64,000 nt of DNA from an uncultured Acidobacteriaceae bacterium. Lineage in GTDB: Bacteria > Acidobacteriota > Terriglobia > Terriglobales > Acidobacteriaceae. This document shows, one piece after another, positions 37,840 through 46,306 of this stretch. Each line of letters opens with the position of its first letter. Position 1 is the first letter of the stretch. The notes under the pieces were generated by a model. It was not told the origin of the DNA. It did not search any database and worked only from the letters and a program-made list of their open reading frames with translations. The position numbers and the translations under genes are program-made. Where the stretch lies: positions 310,001-374,000 of the forward strand of contig CAINJJ010000009.1 of NCBI GenBank assembly GCA_903849645.1, given 5' to 3'.

Positions 37840-38634
37840 TCAGGCACCATGCCCTGGCTTGAAGTGGTACATGGCCGCGAGAATCTCGGCGATGCGCGCG
37901 GCGGCATCGTTGGACCAGCGCTCGCCATTCTCCGCCGTGGCGGCGGTGGGGTCGCCCATGACGCCGCTGGGCGCGATGTCGCGGGTGAGCCAGGCGAAGT
38001 TTGCCGGGGAGCCTTCAGGCTTGAGGAGTTCGGGCTTGTCGACACGCGCGATGTAGTTTGCGGTGTATCCGTCCGGATGCACGAGAGTGGGCGTTGCGTG
38101 GAGGAGGAATGCGGTTTCGATCTCACCGGCGTGAAAGCCGTAAGTGCGCTCCTGGGCGCTGACCCCCTCAAAGGCCGCGCCGGGACAACCAAAGAGAGTG
38201 AAGGTGCGCAGGCCAAACTCGGCACGCAGGTCGCGGGCCATGACATCAACAAGCGAGGTGTTGCCGCCATGGGTGTTGTAGAGAACCAGTTTCTGGAAGC
38301 CTGCGGCGGCGATGCTGGCGCCCAGGTCGCGGAGGACGGCCATGAAAGTCTGCGCGCTGACAGAGAGCGTGCCGGGAAAGCCGAGGTGCTCGTTGCTCTT
38401 GCCGTAGCAAACGGGAGGCAGAGCGTAGATGGAAAGGTCGCTGGGCGCAAGCGCGAGGGCCTTGCCGAGGAGGAGATTGTTGATCAAGGTGTCAGTAGCG
38501 AGCGGGAGATGATGGCCGTGCTGCTCAATGGCCGCGGTGGGCAGCACCAGCAGCGTTTCAGCGCGCGCCAAGGCATCGACCTGTTTCCAGGTAAGACAGG
38601 CGAAGTTGCGCTCATCGGGAATCCATGTCTTCAT
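37840..38634 (-). CDS. Creatininase-family metal-dependent amidohydrolase
   Basis: A 264-residue protein with the family's metal ligands: AAIEQHGHHLPLATDT (Glu, His and Asp), LYNTHGGNTS (His) and HAGEIET (Glu). Members include creatinine amidohydrolase, the formamide hydrolase ArfB and the peptidase MftE, all acting on cyclic or small amides. The ATG overlaps the FAD-oxidase stop by four bases. Which amide is cleaved cannot be told, but the family strengthens the view that this operon handles a nitrogen-rich small molecule. Confidence 0.87.
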   Translation of the reverse strand: MKTWIPDERNFACLTWKQVDALARAETLLVLPTAAIEQHGHHLPLATDTLINNLLLGKALALAPSDLSIYALPPVCYGKSNEHLGFPGTLSVSAQTFMAVLRDLGASIAAAGFQKLVLYNTHGGNTSLVDVMARDLRAEFGLRTFTLFGCPGAAFEGVSAQERTYGFHAGEIETAFLLHATPTLVHPDGYTANYIARVDKPELLKPEGSPANFAWLTRDIAPSGVMGDPTAATAENGERWSNDAAARIAEILAAMYHFKPGHGA

Positions 38635-39992
38635 GAGGCCACCGCCTGCTTGTGAAAGCTGATCATCTTTCCCGGATTCAAGAGGCCCTCGGGATCGTAC
38701 TTCTGCTTGGCCAGGAGCTGGATGTTGTCGGCGCGGAAGCGGCCGCCGCCCTCAAGGCAGTTGACATGGGGATTGGCGACAAAGACGCCGATGGAGCGGC
38801 AGAAGTCGATCATCTCGTTGAGCCTGTCCGCGGTGGTGAAGCGCACGATGGGGATGGCGATGGGGGCCACGACGCCGTCGCCGTTCTTCATGAATTCGAC
38901 ATGGAAGAGGATCTCCTGGCCAAAGCGCTCGCGCAGCAGGCGAAACTGCTCTTCGCAATCGGTGACGGAGAAGCCGCACTGGAGATAGGTCCATGCGGGG
39001 TCGGACTTCATGGCCCAAAGGGTGGTGTGGTTCCAGGTGTAGTCGCTGAGGAGGGGTTGGGTGCGGGGGCCGTCGTAGTTGCCGATGAAGGTGAGCTCGC
39101 CGCCGGCCGCCTCGGCCGCCGAGCGCAACGCGTCAGCCTGCGCCGTGGCGATCATGAGAAGGGCCAGGGCCTGGCCCGCGCGGACGGTCTTCTTGATGGG
39201 CGCGAAGAAAGAGGGAATGGGCCACTCGAAGACGGTGGCGAGGCGCTTGGACCAAGCGGGGTCCGCCGCGATGGACCGGGTGAAGCGAAAGGCCTGTTCG
39301 AAGGTGGGGAATGCTGCGGTGAGCTGGGTCCACTCGACGGCCGGCGCAAGGGCGAACCAGATGCGCGTGAGCACGCCGTTGGTGCCCCAGGCGTGGAGGA
39401 TTTCGTGAATGGCCGGGCCCTCGTGGAGCACGATGCGCGGCTCCTGCTCGAGCGTGGCCACCTCAAAGGCGCGGACGGTATCGAAGTCGCGCAGGCCGCC
39501 GTGGGTGACGGAGCCGATGCCGCCGGAGCCTCCGGCAAGGAATCCGCCGAGGGTGGATTTGACCAGCGTGGAGGGGTACATGCGCAACTCCCAGCCCTGC
39601 ATGCGCGCCTCGGTTTCAAGGGCGCCGAGGCGGAGGCCCGGCTGGCAGACGGCGACGCCATCGGCGGTGATCTTTTCGAGCTTGTCCATGAGCGAGAGGT
39701 CGAGGATGAGACCGCCCTCGAGGGGCACGCACTGCCCGTAGTTGCCGGTGCCCGCGCCGCGCAGGGTCACGGGCACTCCGCGGCGGCGGGCGAGGCGCAG
39801 CACGGCGAGAAGCTCATGGACGCTCACAGGGAGAACAGCCACGTCGCCGTTGCGGGAGGCCAACTGCTCGCGCAGAATCGGCGAATACCAGTAGAAGTCG
39901 TGCGAGAGCCGGTCGAGCACCGCGGGGGCGGTCAACAGGCGCGCTGGGTCCTCAACGATGTGAGACAGTTCTGCTGTGAACTCGGCCAGCAT
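38631..39992 (-). CDS. FAD-binding oxidase/dehydrogenase (GlcD/VAO family)
   Basis: A 453-residue flavoprotein. The PCMH FAD-binding half is clear: VLPVSVHELLAVLRLARRRG, RGAGTGNYGQ, LSLMDKLEKI and STLGGFLAGGSGGIGSVTHG. A C-terminal cap ends with the family signature YDPEGLLNPGKM. There is no signal peptide. VAO-family enzymes oxidise alcohols, hydroxy acids, amines or phenols. An AGGAGG site precedes the ATG. It is coupled to the creatininase gene, so the oxidation probably precedes or follows amide cleavage in one pathway. Confidence 0.85.
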   Translation of the reverse strand: MLAEFTAELSHIVEDPARLLTAPAVLDRLSHDFYWYSPILREQLASRNGDVAVLPVSVHELLAVLRLARRRGVPVTLRGAGTGNYGQCVPLEGGLILDLSLMDKLEKITADGVAVCQPGLRLGALETEARMQGWELRMYPSTLVKSTLGGFLAGGSGGIGSVTHGGLRDFDTVRAFEVATLEQEPRIVLHEGPAIHEILHAWGTNGVLTRIWFALAPAVEWTQLTAAFPTFEQAFRFTRSIAADPAWSKRLATVFEWPIPSFFAPIKKTVRAGQALALLMIATAQADALRSAAEAAGGELTFIGNYDGPRTQPLLSDYTWNHTTLWAMKSDPAWTYLQCGFSVTDCEEQFRLLRERFGQEILFHVEFMKNGDGVVAPIAIPIVRFTTADRLNEMIDFCRSIGVFVANPHVNCLEGGGRFRADNIQLLAKQKYDPEGLLNPGKMISFHKQAVAS

Positions 39993-40062
39993 TGCAGTTT
40001 CCTCCTGGAAATGCAGATAGGGGACAGCCCTGTTTGGAGCGGTGGACGGCGCGTGGATCAGT

Positions 40063-40629
40063 TCAACTTCGCTTGCGTGTGGGCCAGAGGCGAAAGGCCT
40101 TGAGCATGGCCGGGTGGGTGAAGAGGGCGTAGCACTCGTCGCGGAGGAGGGGGCCTTCGACGGTGCACTTCATATCGCTGCGTGTCGCCACTTCGGTGGC
40201 GGGAATCTGAATCTGGCGGCAGTGGCGGTTGGCGTCCTCGATTGTTGCCCCGTAGACCACGCGGTCCACGCCCGCCCAGAGCGCTGCGCTCATGCACATG
40301 GGGCAGGGCTCACAGGTGGTGTAGAGCGTGTAGCCGGCCAGGGAGAGCTGTTTGAGCCGCCTGGTGGCGAGGCGGATGGCGCGGACTTCGGCGTGGGAAC
40401 TGGGGTCCATGTCCTGGGCCACACGGTTGAGCGCGCGAAGGAGCAGTGCTCCGGTTTTGGTGTGGACGATGGAAGCGCCAAAGGGACGGGGGCTGGCTGT
40501 GCGGAGGGATTTTGCCGTGAAGAGGACGAGCGCACTCATCTCTTCCAGGTCCCGGGCGCGAGTTCGGGCGCGCTTTCGAGTCAGGGGACGAGCGGCGGTC
40601 GAAACAACTCCCATAGTTGAAATTAGCAT
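40063..40629 (-). CDS. Nucleoside/nucleobase deaminase-like protein (CDA fold)
   Basis: A 188-residue zinc deaminase with HAEVRAI (His ligand and proton-shuttle Glu) and TTCEPCPMCMSAALWA (the two Cys ligands), the arrangement of guanine deaminase and tRNA-adenosine deaminases. The C-terminus (RDECYALFTHPAMLKAFRLW) and the surrounding catabolic genes favour a small-molecule role rather than tRNA editing. No Shine-Dalgarno is seen before either possible ATG (40629 or 40614). It is the first gene of the leftward operon, divergent from an amidase. Confidence 0.8.
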   Translation of the reverse strand: MLISTMGVVSTAARPLTRKRARTRARDLEEMSALVLFTAKSLRTASPRPFGASIVHTKTGALLLRALNRVAQDMDPSSHAEVRAIRLATRRLKQLSLAGYTLYTTCEPCPMCMSAALWAGVDRVVYGATIEDANRHCRQIQIPATEVATRSDMKCTVEGPLLRDECYALFTHPAMLKAFRLWPTRKRS

Positions 40630-40712
40630 GGCCCGCAGGGCAGGGGCATTTCAAATCATAGGTTTGCATTTACCGGTTTTCATGAGGCCGAAATTTGGCC
40701 GGTTGCCCGGCC

Positions 40713-40718
40713 TACAAT
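40713..40718 (+). promoter_or_regulatory. Putative -10 box for the amidase, leaderless arrangement
   Basis: TACAAT stands six bases before the ATG at 40725 and no Shine-Dalgarno is present. No good -35 box is found, so this rests on the -10 box and the spacing only. The 95-base divergent region also has to hold the leftward promoter, which I cannot place. Confidence 0.35.
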
Positions 40719-40724
40719 CTCATC

Positions 40725-42044
40725 ATGACGGCCCCTTTGTGGACAGTGCGCGGCCTGCGTGGCGGCCTCGCAGCGGGAACGCTGCAGCCCTCTGGGCTGG
40801 CGCGCGCGGCTCTGGACAGAGCCAACGGGAACTACTCGCGGAACACGTACCTGTGGCAGGACGCCGCATGGACGCAGGCCGAAGCTGCGCGGGCCGAGGC
40901 CATGCCGCGAGGCGCGGACGGGGCCTTTGGCGACGGCCGCGCGCCGTTGTGGGGATTGCCTGTCTCGGTGAAGGATTGCTTTGACCTGGGTGGGGCGCCG
41001 ACAAGCTGCGGGGTGGAGTTTTACCGCGAGCTGCATGGGAGGGCGGGCGCGGACTCCTGGCTGGTGGAGCGGCTACGGAGGGCCGGCGCGGTGATCACCG
41101 GCAAGACGCACATGCATCCGCTGGCCTATGGCATCACGGGCGAGAATGCGGAGTTTGGCGACTGCCTGCAACCGGCTGACCGGGGGGCGCTGACGGGCGG
41201 CTCGTCGTCCGGAGCCGCGGCCAGCGTGCAGGAAGGCTCGGCCGTGGCGGCTATCGGGACGGACACGGGCGGTTCCATCCGGGCGCCCGCGGCGCTGTGC
41301 GGGCTGGCCGGCTATCGCGCGTCGCTGGGACGGGGCGACTGGACGGGCGCGGGCCATTTGGCCGAGTCGTTCGACACCATGGGCTGGCTGTTTCGAGACC
41401 TGGAAGACACGCCGCTGCTGGCGGAGTTTCTGGTGCCGGAGGAGCCTGCGGCGGCCCGTCCGATCGTGCGGTTTGCCGCGATCAGCGAGGACTTTCTACA
41501 TGACTGCGAGCCGGAGATCGTGGCGAGCCTGCGGGCCACGGTGGCGGAGCTGGAGAGCCTGGGGTTGAGAGGATCAACGTTTGACGGCGGCTGGTGGGCC
41601 AACTCCTTTGAGATTTTTGCGCCGATCCAGGCGTGGGAGGCGGCGCGCATTCACGCCGGGCACTTTGACCGCTTTGAGGCATCGATCCGCGAGCGGCTGG
41701 AGTGGGGAGCGCGGATGGGAACTGCGGAAGTTGAGGCGCTGCGGCGGCGCCACGCTGAGTTTCGCGCGCGCGTCGATGAGATGCTGGAAGGCCACGAACT
41801 CCTGGTGATGCCGGCTGCGCCGGTGGCGCGGCTTGCGGCGGGCGCGGACCACAGCCAGACACGGGCACGGCTGCTGCGCTACACCACGCCTTTCAGCCTG
41901 GCCGGGGTACCGGTTGTCACTGTTCCCTGCGCAACCGGAGGGATGCAACTGGCGGCGGCGCGGGGCTCGGACGAGGCGCTTGCGCAGCTGGCCGCCCGGA
42001 TGGGCGCGGGGAGAAAAGCCGCGGATCGACAGCGGTCCGCGTGA
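40725..42044 (+). CDS. Amidase-signature enzyme, cytoplasmic
   Basis: A 439-residue amidase with K83 (PVSVKDCFDL), the TGGSSSGAA loop (158-166) and nucleophile S184 (DTGGSIRAP), a full Ser-cisSer-Lys triad of the classical type. No signal peptide. It is shorter than the exported amidase at 27-29 kb and not its close copy. It is divergent from the deaminase-led operon and followed after 40 bases by the transporter lipoprotein, so it very likely works on the imported compound or a product of it. Confidence 0.88.
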   Translation: MTAPLWTVRGLRGGLAAGTLQPSGLARAALDRANGNYSRNTYLWQDAAWTQAEAARAEAMPRGADGAFGDGRAPLWGLPVSVKDCFDLGGAPTSCGVEFYRELHGRAGADSWLVERLRRAGAVITGKTHMHPLAYGITGENAEFGDCLQPADRGALTGGSSSGAAASVQEGSAVAAIGTDTGGSIRAPAALCGLAGYRASLGRGDWTGAGHLAESFDTMGWLFRDLEDTPLLAEFLVPEEPAAARPIVRFAAISEDFLHDCEPEIVASLRATVAELESLGLRGSTFDGGWWANSFEIFAPIQAWEAARIHAGHFDRFEASIRERLEWGARMGTAEVEALRRRHAEFRARVDEMLEGHELLVMPAAPVARLAAGADHSQTRARLLRYTTPFSLAGVPVVTVPCATGGMQLAAARGSDEALAQLAARMGAGRKAADRQRSA

Positions 42045-42084
42045 TACGTTTCATAAAACGAAGTCCGATTCCCCGAGGTCAACG

Positions 42085-43071
42085 ATGCGATTTGGCAGAC
42101 TTCTTCATCTGGCCGCACTCACTGTGGCGGCCGCGGCGGCGCTGACGCTGACGGGCTGCAAAGGCCAGCAACAGGCGGGCGGCGGGCTCACTCCGCTTCG
42201 GCTGCAACTGGACTGGTATCCGCAACCGGAGCATGGGGGCTTTTATGCGGCGCAGATGCTGGGCTACTACAAGGCCGAGGGTCTGGATGTGACGATTGCG
42301 CCTCTGCCGCAATATGGCAGCGTGGCGCAGATGGTTGCTTCAGGCAAGGCCGATGTCGGGCTGGGCGGGAGCGACCAGGTATTGGAGTGGAACTCCAATG
42401 GGCTGCCCCTGGTGGCCGTGTCCGCGACCATGCAGCACGATCCGCAGGCCGTGATGGTGCACAAGGACTCGCCGGTGCGCGAGTTCAAGGACCTGGAGGG
42501 GCACACCGTGGCCGCCATGACGGGCGCCACGTGGCTCAAGTACGTAACGCTGCGCTACAACCTGCACCAGGTGCGACAGGTGCCGTCCACGCTTTCGATC
42601 GCGAACTTTCTGGCGGACCCCGGCTACATTCAGCAGATCTTCATTACCAGCGAGCCATTCTTTGCAAAACAGGCCGGCGCGGAGGTGAGGACTCTGCTCA
42701 TCAGTTCCTCCGGCTACGACCCTTATCGCGTCTCGTTTACCACGCGCGATTTTGCGGCGCGCAATCCGGACGCCGTTGCCCGGTTTGTCCGCGCCAGCAT
42801 GCGCGGCTGGCAACAGTATCTGCGCGACCCCGGACCGACCAACGCCTATCTGCTGCAGTTGAACCCGGCGCTGAACTCGCAGCAGGAGGCCTATACGGCG
42901 CAGGCGCTGCGCGATGGCGGCTTTGTGACGGGCGGAGACGCTACGGGAGCGCAGGTGGGCCGCATGACGCCCGAGCGGTGGAAGGCCGGTTATGACCAAC
43001 TGAAAGCCCTGGGCATTGTGCAAAACGAGTTTGATCCGCAGGGCGCCTATTCCCTGAAATTTGTGCCGTGA
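42085..43071 (+). CDS. ABC transporter substrate-binding lipoprotein (NMT1/THI5-like)
   Basis: A 328-residue lipoprotein (lipobox LTGC, Cys near residue 25) of the NMT1/THI5 fold: LRLQLDWYPQPEHGGFYAAQMLGYY, then the ASGKADVGLGGSDQVLEW ligand hinge. Characterised relatives bind thiamine-pyrimidine precursors (ThiY), riboflavin, or sulfonates. The LDWxPxPEHGGFYxA start is closest in pattern to the pyrimidine/vitamin-precursor group. A GAGG site precedes the ATG. The permease and ATPase of the system are in the divergent operon. The ligand is the main unknown. Confidence 0.88.
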   Translation: MRFGRLLHLAALTVAAAAALTLTGCKGQQQAGGGLTPLRLQLDWYPQPEHGGFYAAQMLGYYKAEGLDVTIAPLPQYGSVAQMVASGKADVGLGGSDQVLEWNSNGLPLVAVSATMQHDPQAVMVHKDSPVREFKDLEGHTVAAMTGATWLKYVTLRYNLHQVRQVPSTLSIANFLADPGYIQQIFITSEPFFAKQAGAEVRTLLISSSGYDPYRVSFTTRDFAARNPDAVARFVRASMRGWQQYLRDPGPTNAYLLQLNPALNSQQEAYTAQALRDGGFVTGGDATGAQVGRMTPERWKAGYDQLKALGIVQNEFDPQGAYSLKFVP

Positions 43072-43089
43072 GGCGGCCGGGAGTGTTGG

Positions 43090-43605
43090 TTACTCGAGCA
43101 CGTCGCGGAGCGCGAAGCTGGTTTCGAGCCTTGTGACTCCGGGCAGGCGGGATAGCTCGTTCTGGTGGAGCCGGCCGTAGTCTTCAATGTCGGCGACGCG
43201 GACCACGAGCATGTAGTCGTACTGACCGGCCATGAGGTGACAGCTCTGGATGCCCTTGGAGCGGCGTACCGCGGTCTCAAAGGCGGCGAGCACCGCGGCG
43301 GACTGGCGCTCGAGCGTCACGCGGATGTAAACGGTGGTGCGCTTGCCGAGGTGGCGGTCGTCGATGAGGGCGCGGTAGCCGCGAATGGCTCCGGTGGCCT
43401 CAAGCGCCTGGATGCGCCGGGAGGCGGCGGAGGCGGAAAGGCCGACGGCCTCGCCGACTTCGTAGTTGGTGGCTCGGCCGTGGCGCTCGAGGTGGCGGAG
43501 AATGGCGGCGTCCAGGTCGTCGAGTTCTCCCGGCCCGGTGACGACCGGGGCCTCAGTGGTCAGATTGTGCGCGCTCGCGTCATCCTGCTCACGTTTCGTT
43601 CCCAT
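43090..43605 (-). CDS. Lrp/AsnC-family transcriptional regulator
   Basis: A 171-residue regulator: a helix-turn-helix ([39 protein letters not shown]) and a C-terminal RAM ligand-binding sandwich ([37 protein letters not shown]). An N-terminal extension of about 25 residues is unusual for the family. It is divergent from alanine dehydrogenase, a classical Lrp target, so control of ald by alanine or another amino acid is the likely job. The ATG has no Shine-Dalgarno and follows a GATAAA -10-like box by eight bases. Confidence 0.87.
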   Translation of the reverse strand: MGTKREQDDASAHNLTTEAPVVTGPGELDDLDAAILRHLERHGRATNYEVGEAVGLSASAASRRIQALEATGAIRGYRALIDDRHLGKRTTVYIRVTLERQSAAVLAAFETAVRRSKGIQSCHLMAGQYDYMLVVRVADIEDYGRLHQNELSRLPGVTRLETSFALRDVLE

Positions 43606-43613
43606 GGGGTAGT

Positions 43614-43642
43614 TTTATCACGAAATTTGCACACATTGCCAG
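43614..43642 (-). promoter_or_regulatory. Putative lrp promoter, leaderless arrangement
   Basis: On the minus strand CTGGCA and GATAAA (43619-43614) have a 17-base spacer. The -10 box ends eight bases before the ATG at 43605, and the intervening bases (ACTACCCC) contain no ribosome site. The AT-rich segment around it is also where an Lrp box would be expected. Confidence 0.35.
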
Positions 43643-43805
43643 CGCGGGGAGCCGTACCATTCTGGAGGTTGAAAAAGACAAGTTTGCCCGGAGCCGGATT
43701 CGCCCTCCCCCAAAGTTGGCAGAGACGACGCCGGGCATTTTTTCACCCCAGGCTCCCCGGCATTGCATCCAACCCAACTGGACAGACCCCCGACAGGAGA
43801 GACCC

Positions 43806-44921
43806 ATGATTATTGGCGTTCCCAAAGAGATCAAGGACAATGAAGCCCGCGTAGGCGTGACTCCGGGAGCCGCGAAGGCTCTGACCGAAGCCGGCCACAC
43901 CGTATTGGTTGAGACCATGGCTGGAGCGCTCTCCGGCTTTACCGATGCCGAGTATCAGAACGCCGGCGCGGAGATTGTAGGCGAGGCGGGATATGTGTGG
44001 GGCAAGGCCGACACGGTAGTCAAGGTGAAGGAGCCCGTCGAGTCGGAGTATGTGTTCTTCCGCGAGGGGCTGGTGCTGTTCACTTATCTGCATCTGGCGC
44101 CGCTGCCGGGACTGACGGACAAGCTGCTGGAGTCGAAGGTAATCGGCATTGCCTACGAGACGGTGCGCGACCGGCAGGGGACCCTGCCGCTGCTGACGCC
44201 GATGAGCGAAGTGGCGGGGCGCATGAGCGTGCAGGTGGGCGCGGCTTACCTGGAGAAGGAGCACGGCGGGCGGGGTATCCTGCTGGGCGGCGTGCCGGGG
44301 GTGCCTCCGGCGCACGTGACGATTATTGGCGGCGGCGTGGTGGGCACCAACGCAGCCAAGATCGCACTGGGCTTTGGGGCCAAGGTGACGCTGGTGGACG
44401 TGAACCTGAACCGTCTGCGCGACCTGGACGACATCTTTGGCGGACGGCTCTATACGCTGGCCTCGAACAGCTATAACGTGGCGCAGGCGACGCGCGAGGC
44501 GGACCTGGTGATTGGCGGAGTGCTGATTCCCGGAGCCACGGCGCCCAAGCTGGTTACGAAGGCCATGGTGGAGCAGATGAAGAAGGGCGCGGTGATTGTG
44601 GATGTGGCCATTGATCAGGGCGGCTGCGTGGAGACGGCGCGGCCGACTTCGCACTCGAACCCGAGCTACGTGGTGGATGGGGTGGTGCACTACTGCGTGA
44701 CAAACATGCCGGGCGCGGTGCCGCACACCTCGACGCTGGCGCTGACCAACTCGACATTCCCATACCTGATGCGCATTGCCAACCTGGGCGCGCGCGAGGC
44801 GCTGCGGCAGGATGCGGGGCTGGCCGAAGGACTGAACACCTGGCTGGGCGCGCTCACGTATCGCGGCGTGGCGGAGAGCCAGCAGCGGGCATGGACGGCG
44901 GCTGCGAGCCTGATTGGCTGA
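43806..44921 (+). CDS. ald: Alanine dehydrogenase
   Basis: A 371-residue enzyme, exactly the usual length, that reversibly converts L-alanine and NAD to pyruvate, ammonia and NADH. The N-terminus [20 protein letters not shown] is diagnostic, with LFTYLHLAP and the NAD-binding fold ([20 protein letters not shown]) following. An AGGAGAG site lies before the ATG. It is divergent from an Lrp-type regulator. An imperfect hairpin (44959-44978) may terminate it. It could channel amino-acid nitrogen into or out of central metabolism. Confidence 0.96.
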   Translation: MIIGVPKEIKDNEARVGVTPGAAKALTEAGHTVLVETMAGALSGFTDAEYQNAGAEIVGEAGYVWGKADTVVKVKEPVESEYVFFREGLVLFTYLHLAPLPGLTDKLLESKVIGIAYETVRDRQGTLPLLTPMSEVAGRMSVQVGAAYLEKEHGGRGILLGGVPGVPPAHVTIIGGGVVGTNAAKIALGFGAKVTLVDVNLNRLRDLDDIFGGRLYTLASNSYNVAQATREADLVIGGVLIPGATAPKLVTKAMVEQMKKGAVIVDVAIDQGGCVETARPTSHSNPSYVVDGVVHYCVTNMPGAVPHTSTLALTNSTFPYLMRIANLGAREALRQDAGLAEGLNTWLGALTYRGVAESQQRAWTAAASLIG

Positions 44922-44958
44922 TGGATACTCGCAGACAAGCGGTTGTGCGGCATTGAAA

Positions 44959-44978
44959 TGCAACGTGGACACGCTGCA
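44959..44978 (+). terminator. Possible weak terminator of ald
   Basis: TGCA-a-CGTG pairs with CACG-c-TGCA around a two-base loop with one internal mismatch, 38 bases after the ald stop. There is no adjoining T-tract, so the call is weak. Confidence 0.25.
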
Positions 44979-45041
44979 ATCCAGCTTAAAACTTCGCATT
45001 TTTGAAGACGAAGGGCTGGGGTACTGGAGTACGATTCTTTT

Positions 45042-46178
45042 GTGATCGTTCTGGGCCTGGCGGCGGCCGTACTCGTGGCGGTGGTAATCGAAATCACCTG
45101 CCGAATCTCTCTGCGTTATCTGTTGCGGCGCTACTCGAATATGCCCAACAGCCGGACCGTATATTCAGTGCACGAGGATCTGCGGGCCTGGCTTCCTGCC
45201 GAAGTTGACTATGCGGTCAATCGCGAGGGCGAGCGCGGCAATCCGCTGCCAAAGGTCAAATCGCTTTACAGGGTTTTGCTTGCAGGCGGCAGTGCGGCAG
45301 AATGTACTCTTCTTCCCTGGGAAGACTCGATAGGCGGCCATCTTGACGCGTTGCTGAACGCACCGGATGCGCGAGCGCAACTGGGCACTGAAGCCGCTCA
45401 TGTGGGCGTAGTGGCGCACTCTCAACTCGACGCGCATGGAATAGCCTTCATCCTCAAGAACATCCTGCCGGGCTACCGCTCGCTCGACACGGTCCTGCTG
45501 CTTTCCGGACTGTCGGACGCGTTGCTTTGGCTTGAGGCAGGCGCGCCCTCGGGCGCAGCCGCGCCTTCTTTGGACAAGTCTGCAGAGTGGCTGCTGAACT
45601 ATCCGGAGATGCGTTTTCGAACAAAGAAGCCCGCGGCGCTGGTGTTGCTGCAATTGGTGTGGATCTATTGCTTCGGCAGGACAGTAAGGCATACGGGGGC
45701 AGGGCGGTACGCAACAAAGGAGTTGAAGAGCAGACTGAGCGCGCCTTCACCCATTTCCATCGATTCGGATCCAACTGTGATGGTGCAGACCTACAAGCAG
45801 AATCTGCGGGCCGCAATTGACACGGCACGGCGATACGCCAGGCGGGTCATCCTGATCGAGCAGTACTGGTTTGACCGGCTGGATCGCCCATCTCAAGACC
45901 AGATCCTCTCCTGGTCAGGGAGATTGGGGGACCCGAGGGCGCCAGGCCCCGCCAAATTTATTCAGCGGGCGGAGATGCTCGAACTGTTTCGCCTGGTCGG
46001 AAAGGCGACGCTGGAGACCGCCGATGAATGCGGCCTGGAGTGCGTGAGCCTCGAGGGGAACATTGAGCCGCGAGCGGGGATCTTTTACGACGACCTTCAT
46101 TTTGCGCCTGAGGGTGGGCGGCAGATTGCCGAAGTGATCGCGAAGACCATATTGAGTCCCGCATCGATCAAAAGATAA
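45042..46178 (+). CDS. Membrane-anchored SGNH/GDSL-like hydrolase
   Basis: A 378-residue protein with one N-terminal membrane segment (IVLGLAAAVLVAVVIEITC) and an SGNH-type core: block I as VLLAGGSAAECT (Ser in GGS), an LLLSGLSDAL strand, and a terminal block V DDLHFAPEGGRQIAE with Asp and His. The Gly and Asn blocks are not clear, so activity is uncertain. The start is GTG at 45042. A TACGAT box sits six bases upstream, but a GGAG 12 bases upstream could also serve. Relatives modify or deacylate envelope polysaccharides; the substrate here is unknown. Confidence 0.65.
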   Translation: MIVLGLAAAVLVAVVIEITCRISLRYLLRRYSNMPNSRTVYSVHEDLRAWLPAEVDYAVNREGERGNPLPKVKSLYRVLLAGGSAAECTLLPWEDSIGGHLDALLNAPDARAQLGTEAAHVGVVAHSQLDAHGIAFILKNILPGYRSLDTVLLLSGLSDALLWLEAGAPSGAAAPSLDKSAEWLLNYPEMRFRTKKPAALVLLQLVWIYCFGRTVRHTGAGRYATKELKSRLSAPSPISIDSDPTVMVQTYKQNLRAAIDTARRYARRVILIEQYWFDRLDRPSQDQILSWSGRLGDPRAPGPAKFIQRAEMLELFRLVGKATLETADECGLECVSLEGNIEPRAGIFYDDLHFAPEGGRQIAEVIAKTILSPASIKR

Positions 46179-46306
46179 TCTTCACCCTTGCCGATTTCCG
46201 GAAGGACGGCGAACTGCCCGTGTCATGGCCCGGTGACCTGCTGCGCGCTTCGGCTGCGGGTCTTTCTGTTTTTGCGGGGATGGGGAGGGGCGACAATGGG
46301 GAAGCG

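Noticed and set aside
36766..40103. Two very long plus-strand frames (629 and 483 codons)
   Set aside because: They are antisense to the CocE, creatininase and FAD-oxidase genes, whose motifs and ribosome sites are convincing. The plus-strand proteins are Gly/Ala/Arg-rich with no motif.
40063..40629. Deaminase as the tRNA-adenosine deaminase TadA
   Set aside because: The zinc motifs fit the superfamily, but the gene leads a catabolic operon, so a small-molecule deaminase is more likely.
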